64,000 nucleotides of DNA, from NCBI RefSeq assembly GCF_004379255.2, contig NC_056032.1, forward strand, positions 27,625,322-27,689,321. Direction: 5' to 3'. Positions 10,253-19,939 of the stretch are shown here, one piece after another. Every line of letters starts with the position of its first letter. Within the stretch, counting starts at the first letter, position 1. Both the position numbers and the translations under genes were made by a program. Origin of the DNA: Salvia splendens. Its lineage: Eukaryota > Streptophyta > Magnoliopsida > Lamiales > Lamiaceae. The notes below the pieces were generated by a model. It saw only the letters and a list, made by a program, of their open reading frames with translations, was not told where the DNA came from and made no database searches.

Positions 10253-11175
10253 TATTAACCAACAAGTATTAATATCTTATATCCATTAGTATTAATATCT
10301 TAACCAGAATGGAGCGAATAATTGTTATGAAAAATAATTATTTATATTACTCCATTTGTGTACGAAAAATAGTCTTATTTGTGATCGTTACGAATTTTAA
10401 TAAGAAATTTATAAAGTAAAACAGAAAAGGAAAAAAGGAAAAAAAATAAGAGAGAGAAATAGATTAATTAATATGGAAAGGACAACAATAAGTGGAAGGG
10501 AAATTACAATGAAAATAATAAAACAAACCAACAATAAGTCGAGTCAAGGAAAACCTCATTTCCACATGACAAATTACGGTCCGACTAGTGCTCACGGATT
10601 GACGTATTGTCCCCCAAGATAAAATCACTTCATGCTAGCGTGTAGAAGCATCTCAAACCTGCCAGACACCAGCAAACTTGGTGGAGTTACGAGAATCGAG
10701 CTAGACAATGCTCATAAAATACACACTATGATGCAAAGAGCAAAAAAAGGTGGAAAATGTTTGTTGTGGTTTTATTCTTTTCTCCCAAACTCCACCTATT
10801 TATAGGCACAAAAATGTGACATGGAAGGTTATAGAATTGATTCACCATTAAGCACATTAAAAAAAACTGCCTCAACTATAAATAATAGATGGAGTATTTT
10901 TATTTCAATTTTATGTACAATATGTTATTACACAATAGCTGCTGCACATCAGGTTACGAACAATCTTAGAGGCTGAGGCTTTAATTGAAAAAAAATAGAA
11001 TGTCATTTGCTCAAAATTTAATACCACATTTTATTATTCTCACTTACAAACAGATGTTGCAGAAATAATAAAAACACAAAGCTTAATTCCCATAACATAA
11101 TGCTATTACAACATACAAAAAAGAGACAAATCCAACTAAATTTGTTTGAAATGATTACAAAATTAAAATAGAAAA
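10253..11175. other. Intergenic; possible LTR or promoter relic at about 10,540-10,820
   Basis: Mostly AT-rich. On the minus strand a good TATA box (CTATAAATAGG, near 10,796-10,806) is followed by a GC-richer stretch (ATGAGCATTGTCTAGCTCG onward to about 10,540) that resembles a copia LTR fragment. No reading frame follows it. I cannot define ends, so it is only noted. Confidence 0.3.
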
Positions 11176-11553
11176 CTATTCATATTCCCAACGAGCCACC
11201 AGATTCCAATGAACCTTGTCATGGCTCATGTAAAACCCTTTGTAGCTACCTCTCCAAAACACGGCGGCGTGCCCTTTATCACGGGCAGGCTCGTACGCAT
11301 TAAACGACGCAAATGTAGAGCCGCATACACTCATCACGGAGTGTACGTCGTCCACTTTCAGTCTCATCCCATAATCCTGGCCCGGCTGTAGCTGAGCCGA
11401 GCTCGACAGGCCACCGGATCGGATGTGAAGATCGATTGGCCTGCTCATGGCATCGATGAAGTGCACTATAGGAAACTTGCCCCGGGCTTCGAGGCGGGCG
11501 GTTAACATGGATAGAGCCATCAACATATGGAAAAGCATGAGTTTCCTAGCCAT
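11176..11553 (-). CDS. S1/SPH self-incompatibility-like secreted protein, 125 aa
   Basis: Single-exon gene for a small secreted protein of the plant S1 (S-protein homologue) family, named after the poppy stigma S protein; most members have unknown roles in cell-cell signalling. Residues 1-23 form a signal peptide (hydrophobic MLFHMLMALSML, likely cleavage after an Ala near residue 23). The mature part shows the family pattern: VHFIDAMSRPIDLHI strand, LQPGQDYGMRL (the L-x-P/V-G-Q motif), and the ending AVFWRGSYKGFYMSHDKVHW then LVARW. Length is normal for the family. Oddly, only one cysteine remains (in SVCGS), whereas family members usually have two conserved disulphide pairs. The start was chosen as the first ATG giving a signal peptide; a TATA box lies 55-61 bp upstream. 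Neighbours are unrelated repeats, so context gives no functional hint. Confidence 0.8.
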   Translation of the reverse strand: MARKLMLFHMLMALSMLTARLEARGKFPIVHFIDAMSRPIDLHIRSGGLSSSAQLQPGQDYGMRLKVDDVHSVMSVCGSTFASFNAYEPARDKGHAAVFWRGSYKGFYMSHDKVHWNLVARWEYE

Positions 11554-11607
11554 ATTTGTTCACCTGAGTGTTTTGATTATGTTTTAATTGTTGTTTTTCT
11601 GCTGGGG

Positions 11608-11614
11608 TTATATA
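11608..11614 (-). promoter_or_regulatory. TATA box of the S1-like gene
   Basis: TATATAA on the minus strand, about 55 bp upstream of the start codon at 11,553. It leaves a short 5' UTR, as expected for a compact secreted-protein gene. Confidence 0.5.
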
Positions 11615-11941
11615 GCAATAGCATAGATTCCAAGGTTAGTGTCAAGATAAGGTTTTCATGTTGTATATCTTGATTTAATAGTAGAGATTTACATGCCTTT
11701 ATAGTCTGGATTTTCATCATACTAATATTTTATAATGCCAGCCTTAATTTTAAGGATTTGATTATTCTCCCCAAGAGTCTTTTTTTTTGTTATGCATTAT
11801 TCTCCCCAAGAGTCAGATGCAATGGATTTGACCTTTCTTGAGTCTTGAGTATCAATTATGCATGATGAAGATATACATATGTACATGGACGGCCAAAAAC
11901 CTATATTATAGTAATCTGATAACTTTGTTTGATCTATATTT

Positions 11942-12429
11942 TGTTCAAATTAAAAATAAAAATGTACTCCCTCCGATAGCAACCTTTTCTTTTTTGTTTG
12001 TCCCAATCAAGTTAGCCACTTTCCCGTTTTGGAAATAACCTACTATCTCCTCTCTCCTTTCTCCTCATTAAAATATTCAACTACTTTTTTCCTCTCTACT
12101 TTATTCCACCTAACAGCACTTCCTAAAATCACATGTCAGTCAAGAATGCGGCCATCTTGAGTGGGACAGAGGGAGTAATTAATTGATATTATTTTCCTTT
12201 ATTAGTTAGTGTTTAGCAATTTTTTTGTTTGTATTTGTGCCCATATATAAGGCCTTCTTTGTATTTTGCAATTAACTTTTGGCAAAATGTAGTCGATAAT
12301 GAATTCACGCTTTTTCTTCTTTTCTTAATCGTTTTTTTCCTTCTGTTCATTTCATCGTTTTTTTCCCTCTCTTCAGCAGTTTCTAACACTTTCCCCATAT
12401 CTGCAGATTTCAATTCCTCATTTTCAACA
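11942..12429 (+). repeat. Element A 5' LTR (contains a MITE)
   Basis: Starts TGTTCAAATTAAAAATAAAA and ends TTTTCAACA. Once the 209-bp MITE and its TA duplication are removed it is about 277 bp and aligns with the 3' LTR at 33,369-33,640. The ATATAAGGCC TATA region of the LTR lies near 12,245. Confidence 0.9.
11967..12175 (+). mobile_element. Stowaway MITE inside element A 5' LTR
   Basis: Ends CTCCCTCCGATAGC and GTGGGACAGAGGGAG, flanked by TA (11,965-11,966 and 12,176-12,177). The 3' LTR of the same element has an uninterrupted sequence at this point, so the MITE arrived after element A. Confidence 0.9.
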
Positions 12430-12441
12430 AGGTATCAGAGC
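12430..12441 (+). other. Element A primer-binding site
   Basis: AGGTATCAGAGC directly after the 5' LTR, complementary to the 3' end of initiator tRNA-Met apart from the first base. Confidence 0.85.
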
Positions 12442-12785
12442 GCAAATCCGCTGCGTCTTTGATTACCGCCATCTCATCTATCCTTTTTTTTATTTTTCGT
12501 TTGCCATTTTTTCATAGATCTAGGGTTGGTGTTTTTTGGTAGGGTTCTGCTTGTTGCCGGAGAGTATGTGCTCGGCTCACTGCATTTGTTGTTTGGTGAG
12601 GTTTGCTGTAGAATTTGCCCGTTCTGCATTTGCGGTTGATCCTTTTCGGGTTCTATTTTTCTCTCTTCAAATCTCTCTTATTTTTCAATTCTGATGTTTG
12701 AATCGGTTCGTATTTGTATTTTCCCTCTCTTCGGCGTTATTTTCCGCCGATCTGAAATTTCGAATCTATTTTCTCTCCCGTTTTC
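12442..12785 (+). other. Element A untranslated leader
   Basis: T-rich leader after the primer-binding site; no gag frame is present. Confidence 0.6.
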
Positions 12786-12926
12786 GTTTGCTCATTGGAT
12801 TTATATGATCCAAGTTTGTATCCTTTGTTCATTGGATTTGTATGATCCAAGTTTGTATCCTTTGTTTCTGGATTTGTATGATCCAAGTTTATATCGTTTG
12901 TTCATTGGATTTGTATGATCCAAGTT
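12786..12926 (+). repeat. 36-37 bp minisatellite, four copies
   Basis: Unit reads TTTGTTCATTGGATTTGTAT followed by GATCCAAGTTTGTATCC. Three full copies and one partial copy; the fourth is cut by insertion of element B, whose AAGTT target duplication is part of the repeat unit. Confidence 0.9.
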
Positions 12927-13783
12927 TGATGTGGATTCATGGAATTCATGATCCATTTCCCAAGGAATTACCCATTTGTGATGTTTGATCAAGATATTTT
13001 TGTAAGATTGATTTTCAATTTCTCGATTAAAAATAAGAGGATAAAAAGAGATCAAACCACAAAAATTGAATCTAAACAAGAAAGGATGGTAGATTAGAAA
13101 TGGAAAGAATGTGTATAATGATGAGATAAAAGAGCTACAACCATAGGACCTTAACCAAAAGAATGGAGACAACCCTAGGCAACTTTCAATAGCTCTATCA
13201 CCCCTTGGCTCTACTACTCAATGGATACACTCCATTGATGCATACCTCTACTTGAATCAATATAGGATGGAAACAAGGAACCTTCAAGGAAGGAATTGGA
13301 TACACAATCCTCAAAGAGGAAACTCACTAGGGTAGAAACTTTAATTCAACAAAATCTAAGGAAAGAAATGACATCAAAAGGTATTTATACTAGGATCCAA
13401 TTCCCAATGAAAACGCCCACAAAATTTGGTCCGCGTCACTCTACCCGGCCGAGTGGAATTAAGGGTGTTAAGTCACCCGGCCGAGTGAAACCTCCTGACT
13501 CCCTCATGTCTTGGACGAGGCACCCGGGCGGGTGGCAGAATGGATACCCGGTCGGGTGGAGTAGCTTGGCCTTGGCTCTTCTAGTGGATGGCACCCGACC
13601 GGGTGAGGCAGTGCCTCAGAATCCACCCGGCCGGGTGGAAGCTCCCAGCCTTCAAATTTCAGCACGAGTCTTGTCGCGTGTTCCCCGACCTTCGTAGACT
13701 CCTCCAGCATGACTTTTCGTATGAAAGTAGAGAGTCCCTCATATAGGCTCCTCGTCATAGGCCTTTCGGGCGTGGTCGTATCA
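12927..13783 (-). repeat. Element B LTR (left copy, 3' LTR of the minus-strand element)
   Basis: 857 bp, TG...CA ends. It contains six copies of a palindromic CACCCGGCCGGGTG-like motif between 13,440 and 13,640, and the last part of the pol reading frame. Confidence 0.92.
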
Positions 13784-14199
13784 TCCTCCCCTTCTTGGAA
13801 AGGATTTGTCCTCAAATCCGGACCTCCTACAAAGTCAAAAGGACTCAAATCAGCCACATTGAAGGTGCAACTTACATTATACTCACCAGGCAAGTCGATC
13901 ACGTATGCGTTGTCATTGAGGCGCTCCAACACAAGGAAAGGTCGGTCTCCCCTTGGGGCATGCTTCCCCTTGGTCTTCCTAAGATGCACCCAGACCCAAT
14001 CCCCGGGTTCGAAAACCATCTTCTTGCGGCCTTTGTTCGCTTGGCGCGCCACTTTCTCTCCCTTCCCTCGAATCCTCTCTTGCACTTGAGCGTGCAACTC
14101 CTTCACAAACTTGGCCTTCTCCTCGCCACCTATTATAAGCAAATTCGGCAATAGGTAAGCACTCTTCCCAAGAATTTTTATTCTAAAAAATAAGAGCAC
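13504..14199 (-). pseudogene. Element B integrase C-terminal region reading into the LTR
   Basis: Open for 231 codons. Residues about 25-60 are basic and coiled-coil-like (VKELHAQVQERIRGKGEKVA). Residues about 70-125 form the integrase C-terminal beta domain (VFEPGDWVWVHLRK, DRPFLVLERLNDNAYVIDLP, TFNVADLSPF). The purine-rich PPT is read as FQEGEDD, and translation then continues about 90 residues into the 3' LTR (RPMTRSLYEGLSTFIRKVM). The frame differs from the upstream catalytic part at about 14,190, so a frameshift separates them. Confidence 0.75.
13784..13797 (-). other. Element B polypurine tract
   Basis: CAAGAAGGGGAGGA on the minus strand, immediately before TGATACGAC of the 3' LTR. It primes plus-strand synthesis and is also coding. 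Confidence 0.85.
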
Positions 14200-14905
14200 C
14201 TAAGGACCGGTTAACTACCTCCGTTTGACCATCCGTTTGGGGGTGGGCGGTAGTAGAAAAGAGAAGTTTAGTGCCCAACATTCCCCAAAGAGTATTCCAA
14301 AAGAAGCTCAAAAACTTGACATCCCGATCACTCACAATTGTTTTAGGAATCCCATGTAACTTGACTACCTCCCTAAAGAACAAGTTGACAACGAACTTAA
14401 CATCATTTGTCTTCCTACATTGAATAAAATAAGCCATCTTGGAAAACCTATCCACTACCACAAAAATGCTATCATTCTTCCTAGTAGACATGGGTAGGCC
14501 TAGCACAAAATCCATGGAGATGTCTACCCAAGGGTGTGTAGGAGGAGGCAAAGGAGTATAAAGCCCAAAATTGCTAGACTTGGACTTAGCTTACCTACAC
14601 TCTATACAATGGCTACAAAATCTCTCAACATGCTTCTTCATGCAAGGCCAAAAGAAATGCTCACTCAAGATATCAAAAGTTTTCAAAACTCCAAAGTGTC
14701 CCATCAATCCACCCAAATGAGACTCCTTAATCAACAAGTCACGAAGAGAGCAATTAGGAATGCAAAGTTTATTCTCCTTATACAAGTAACCATCCATTCA
14801 ATAGTATTTATCAAAAGATCCCCTTTCACATCCTTCAAAGATAGTGGAAAAATCATGGTCATGCTTATACAAGTCTCTAATGAACTCAAAACCAACATAC
14901 TTTGA
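14183..14905 (-). pseudogene. Element B integrase, zinc-binding and catalytic domains
   Basis: Would insert the cDNA into the genome. The N-terminal HHCC zinc module ends in ERFCSHCIEC at about 14,797-14,591. The catalytic core shows the first Asp in SMDFVLGLP, the second in [13 protein letters not shown] and the Glu in [13 protein letters not shown]. Stops split it into two frames (14,797-14,591 and 14,551-14,183), so it is not functional. Confidence 0.85.
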
Positions 14906-15541
14906 AGCACACGCAACAAGCACTTGTTTTCTCACATACATCACATGATTAGCAATCAAAGCATCATCAACCAACGGAACATGAGGTTTCCTAGAGAGAG
15001 CATCGACAACGACATTTTCCTTCCCCTTTTTGTACTTGATCACATAAGGAAAAGTTTCTAGAAATGCACTCCACTTATCATACCTCTTATCAAGCTTATG
15101 TTGTCCCCCTAAGAACTTAATGGACTCATGATCGGTATGAATCACAAACTTCCTATGCATGCGGTAATGTTTTCAATTCTCTAAGCACCTCACTATGGCA
15201 TACAACTCATTGTCATATGTAGGATAGTTTAATTGGGCTTGACAAAGCTTTTTAGAAAAATAGGCTATGGGCTTTCCCTCTTGCATGAGAATTCCTCCTA
15301 TCCCTACACCACTAGCATCACACTCCAACTCAAATGTTTTGTCAAAGTTGGCAAGAGCTAACAAAGGGGCATGGGTGAGATCATTTTTCAAAACATTGAA
15401 GGCTTTTTCTTGTTCTTCCCCCCACTTGAACTCTACATTTTTCTTCACAAGATGATTTAAAGGAGATGCCTTAGTAGAAAAATCTCTAACAAATATCCTA
15501 TAAAAGCTTACTAGACCATGAAAGGATCTAATCTCACTCAC
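14798..15541 (-). pseudogene. Element B RNase H region
   Basis: Follows RT. The thumb/connection reads [17 protein letters not shown], then [20 protein letters not shown] (first catalytic Asp of RNase H), [11 protein letters not shown] (catalytic Glu) and [10 protein letters not shown] (Asp). A stop near 15,170 divides it after the [12 protein letters not shown] segment. Confidence 0.85.
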
Positions 15542-15556
15542 ATTCTTGGGTGTAGG

Positions 15557-16387
15557 TCACTCCCTAATTGCCTTCACTTTCTCTTCATCTATCCTCACTC
15601 CTTCCTTTCCCACAACAAAACCAAGAAAAACAACCTCATCAACACAAAAGGTGCATTTATGCAACTTGACATATAAAGCATGCATTCTCAACACTTCAAG
15701 CACATCCCTAAGGTGGCTAGCATGCTCTTCTACACATTTGCTATAAATCAAGATATCATCAAAATCCACCATCACAAACTTTCCAATGAAAGGACAAAGC
15801 ACATGATTCATCAAACGCATGAAAGTGGAAGGAGCATTAGTCAACCCAAAAGGCATAATAAGTCATTCATACAAGCCAAATTTGGTTTTAAAAGCGGTTT
15901 TCCATTCATCCTCTTTTTTCATGCTAATTTGGTGATATCCACTTGCTAAATTAATTTTTAGAAAAACAATTAGAGCCACATAGAACCTCAAGCATGTCAT
16001 CTAGCCTAGGTATAGGGTCTCTATACTTATTGGTGATCTTATTGATGGCCCTATAATCCACACACATTCTCCAAGTTCCATCCTTCTTAGGCACCAAAAT
16101 AACGGGCACGGTACAAGGTGAAAGGGATTCTCGGATAAAACATTTGGCAAGGAGTCCCTCGACTTGCCTTTGAAGCTCTTGAGTTTCCTTTGGTTTGCTT
16201 TGTATGCCGCCTGATTGGGGAGAGAGGACCCCAGCACGAAATCAATTTGGTGCCCAATCCCCCTCATGGGTGGAAGCTCGTTGGGAAGCTCATCCTGCAA
16301 GACATCTTTAAAACCTTGCAAAACACTTTCAATCACCAAAGGACAAGGGTTAGTGTTAGCATTTAAACATAAATCATTTCGGACCAT
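15557..16387 (-). pseudogene. Element B reverse transcriptase
   Basis: Copies element RNA into DNA. The N-terminal part contains ELPPMRGIGHQIDFVLGSSL and an R-I-N-K-Y type region near 16,030-16,060. The palm contains [20 protein letters not shown] and the active-site box [11 protein letters not shown], where FDD replaces YVDD. Frames change between about 16,100 and 15,860, so the polyprotein is interrupted. Confidence 0.85.
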
Positions 16388-16546
16388 GAGGAGAATGGTT
16401 TAACGGCTTTTTAGTGCCCACCCAAGGTCGGGAGACCTAGCTAACAAGCAACCTTTCCCTTCCCTTGCTTGTGGTTTTTCTTGTTTAGGTGCTTTATTTT
16501 TGCTCTCACCACACCCACTCTCACTTGGCTTTTTTAGCTCACCCTC

Positions 16547-16981
16547 TCACACAAGCCTTTTCTCTCTATCCCTTTCTCTTTCCCTTTGTAGATGTTGGTA
16601 TGCCTCAAATACATCCTTAGGCAAGAGGGGCTTCAACCTAATTTTCAACCCATTCACCATGTAGAAATATTCATTAGTGTAACCATTCTTGTACACCCTC
16701 CTATCAAACTCCCAAGGCCTTCCCAACAACACATGACAAGCCGTCATTGGAATAGTATCACACATCACCTCATCCTCAAAGACACCATTCTTCAAGGGAA
16801 CTAAGCATTGAGCCTTCACCTTTAGCTCCCCGGACTCCCCTAGCCATTGAAGCTTGTAAGGATTGAGATGTTTGTCGACCTTCAACCCCAACTTGGCCAC
16901 TAATTGTTCACTTACCACATTAGCACAACTACCCCCATCAATGATCACTAAACAAGTTTTAGTTCGTACCTTGCAATTCAT
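16547..16981 (-). pseudogene. Element B aspartic protease
   Basis: Retropepsin that would process the polyprotein. The catalytic motif reads IIDGGSCANVVSEQLVAKLG (D-G-G in place of the usual D-S/T-G), followed by MTACHVLLGRPWEFDR, the ILGRPW motif that closes the domain in plant gypsy elements. A charged linker (QRERERDREKR) leads towards RT. Confidence 0.8.
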
Positions 16982-16993
16982 ATGGAAGATGTT

Positions 16994-18526
16994 TCACCTT
17001 TGCTCATTGTGCTCCTCAAGATCGGGTTTTACATTGAGCATTCTTAGCATTTCTAGTGCCTTCAACCCCTCATCCTCTTCTTCTTCACTAGAATATGACA
17101 TACGAGGCTCCACATTCGCCTCCTTGCCTTCTACCACTCCGTCCTCCTCATCCTCACTATGCACGCTACTATCTTGCCCAATAACCATTATTCTTTGGTT
17201 AGGGCACTCACGCGCATAGTGGTCATAGCCCTTACACTTGAAACATTAAACCTTACTACTCTCCGTTGAAGAAGGACTTTTGGTAGCTTGTGGGCTTGGG
17301 CTCGGTGATGCCTTGTATGGTGCTTTGCCTTGAGTAATAGGCGAGCTCTCCATATTCTTGGGAGGGGTACTCCACTTGTTTCCTCCCATCCAGGTTTGAC
17401 TAGAGGCCACCCTTGCCTTGCTAAGAGCCACTTCTTTTCCTTGCCTCTCAAATGTCTCAGCAAAACTTAGTACTTCCCCCCAATATGATTCCCCCTAGTG
17501 CCTCAAATTGGACTTTATGCTTCAAAGAAGTGTTGAGACCATGGATGATTCGGTCTTGAGTGGCTTCCTCCGGTTCATTCACCCCAATCTTGTTGATCAA
17601 GGCGAGAAGTTCATAGTAGTAATCCATCACACTCATGGATCCTTGCCTTAGGTCTTGAAGCTCCCCACGAAGCTTGAGATAATAGGACCTAGGCACAAAG
17701 GATTCATTCATGATTCGGCACAAATCATCCCATGAACGCACACCTCCCAACCTAGCTAACCTAATTTTCCTCAACACATCGTTCCACCAATTATTAGCAT
17801 TACCCCTAAATTCGGCCAATGCAATCTTCACCTTATCACCCTCAGAATAGTTGTGGGGGTGAAGATTTTATCCACTTGATATTCCCACTCTAAGTAGGCT
17901 TCGGGATCAAATTTTCCATGGAACTCGGGGAGGTTGTGTTTCAAGGTCTTGGACAGATCATCAAACCTCGGACGGGGTTCCTCCTCATAGTACCTATCCC
18001 TCCTAAATCTATCTCCATAAGGCTCCACCCCTCCATGTTGGTTTCCTACCCCAAAATGACCATACCCCCCATTTCCTCCTCCAAACCGCCTATTGGCTCC
18101 ATTACCCCCCCAAACCGTCCATTCTCCAAGTTGTTAACTCTATCCCGAACATTCCCTCCTTGCCATCCCTCATATACCTCCTCTTCAACAACTTCCTCCG
18201 GGGCTTCATCGGGCATGGCATTGCCAATAGGATTGTGGAGGTCTAGTCCTCCGCTCTTCCTTCAAAGTGTTGAACTCTTCAAATAGAGTGTTTTGGGTGG
18301 CAAGAATACGAACTTCGGATTCCTTCGCCCTAGCATCTCATTCCCTCAACCGTGCATCCACTTGCCTTATGTCTTGCTTGAGATCATGTTTGAGATCGAC
18401 CATCATTTGGGATATCATGCTCACTAGATCCACTTCGGGTTTGGAACTACTTGAGCCCGCGCCCTTCCCTACCTCCTCATCATGGATGTCCCCCATTTTG
18501 TTGGATCGAGTAATAAGAGGCATCAA
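16994..18526 (-). pseudogene. Element B gag with CCHC zinc knuckle
   Basis: Begins about 18,526 with a short coiled-coil region (MISQMMVDLKHDLKQDIRQV). The gag core follows at 18,028-17,457 (FHGKFDPEAYLEWEYQVDKI and FRGNANNWWNDVLRKIR), then a single zinc knuckle near 17,250-17,200 (CFKCKGYDHYARECP), then an acidic linker (SVHSEDEEDGVVEGKE). Stops and frameshifts near 18,300, 17,830 and 17,460 break it. Confidence 0.85.
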
Positions 18527-18559
18527 AGTTACCTACAAACACAAAGACAAAGACTAGGA

Positions 18560-19234
18560 ACTAGTCTTAGAGATTAATGAAATAAGAAAGAGAGATTTAA
18601 GTAGCTAACTCACCCCGATGTAGTATCCCAACCCCCCAAGTCACTCACCAATGTCACTCGGTAGGTTTAGAATATCGTGGGGCTAGTATCGCACACTCTC
18701 GATCCAATTCCCACTTGTTGGCGCCCGGACAACTCAATCAAGGTATACACCTCAAGAAAATATAGACACCAAGTAGTAAGCACCAAAGTAATAATGACTA
18801 AGCCTATAAAAGCAAGGAAACAAGACATGGGATGAAACTTTTGCTGAAATTTGGCTGATATTTATGAATTTTTTTGGTATTGATCTCGCGCCCAATTTGG
18901 ATGAATTTTGGTGGATAGATTCACAAAGAAGTCTAGATCAAGGGAAAATATTCATATATAGTCAGATCTAACAATGGGATATGATTTGTATGGTTTTCCC
19001 CAACTATGCCAAAACATGGCAATGATGTTAATCCCCACAGTTAACTAGGCAAACAAAGGAATTTTTCGATGAAGTTTAGCAGGACGCTAGGTCACATAAC
19101 ATATATCATACACACCAAATTTCAGCTTAATCTAAGAGCATTTGATCAATCCGGTCATCCGAACAAAAACAGAGCAAAACAAGGAATAAAAGAAAATTCA
19201 AGGAAGCAAAAGATCAAACACCTAGTGGGTACTA
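18560..19234 (-). other. Element B untranslated leader
   Basis: Sequence between the primer-binding site and gag. No coding signature. Confidence 0.7.
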
Positions 19235-19248
19235 GGCTCTAGATACCA
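19235..19248 (-). other. Element B primer-binding site
   Basis: TGGTATCTAGAGCC on the minus strand, two bases from the LTR. It matches the initiator tRNA-Met complement TGGTATCAGAGCC with a one-base insertion and change. Confidence 0.75.
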
Positions 19249-19250
19249 AA

Positions 19251-19939
19251 TGATGTAGATTAATGTAATTCATGATCCATTTCCTAAGGAATACTCATTT
19301 GTGATGCTTGATCTAGATATTTTTGTGAGATTGATTTTCAATTTCTCAATTAAAAATAAGAGGATAAAAAGAGATCCAACCACAAAAATTGAATCTAAAT
19401 AAGAAAGGATGGTAGATTAGAAATGGAAAACGTGTGTATAATGATGAGATAAAAGATCTACAACCATAGGACCATAACCAAAAGAATGGAGACAACCCTA
19501 GGCAACTTTGAATAGCTCTATCACCCCTTGGCTCCACTACTCAATGGATACACTCCATTGATGCATATCTCTACTTGAATCAATCTAGGATGAAAACAAG
19601 CAACCTTCAAGGAAGGAATTGGATACAATGCTCAAAGAGGAAACTCACTAGGGTAGAAACTTTTATTCACTAGGGTCTTTATACTAGGGTCCAATTCCCA
19701 ATGAAAAGGCCTACAAAATCTGGTTCGCGTCACTCTAGCCGGCCGGGTGGAATTAAGGGTGTTAAGTCACCCGGCAGGGTGAAACCTACTGACTCCCTCA
19801 TGCCTTGGACGGGGTACCCTGGCTGGTGGCAGAACGGATACTCGGTCGGGTGGAGTAGCTTGGCCTTGGCTCTTCCAAAGGATGGCACCGGCCGGGTGAG
19901 GCAGTGCCTCAGAATCCACCCGGCCGGGTGGAAGCTCCC
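19251..19939 (-). repeat. Element B right LTR, first part
   Basis: Begins TGATGTAGATTAATG and aligns with 12,927-13,650 of the left LTR. Relative to that copy it has lost about 30 bp near 19,670. Interrupted at 19,939 by element C. Confidence 0.92.

Noticed and set aside
12430..12441. tRNA gene fragments at GGTATCAGAGC sites
   Set aside because: These are retrotransposon primer-binding sites next to LTR ends, here and at 29,147 and 19,235.
13296..13697. Plus-strand 133-codon open frame
   Set aside because: Lies wholly in element B LTR, antisense to the pol tail; shadow frame from GC-rich palindromes.
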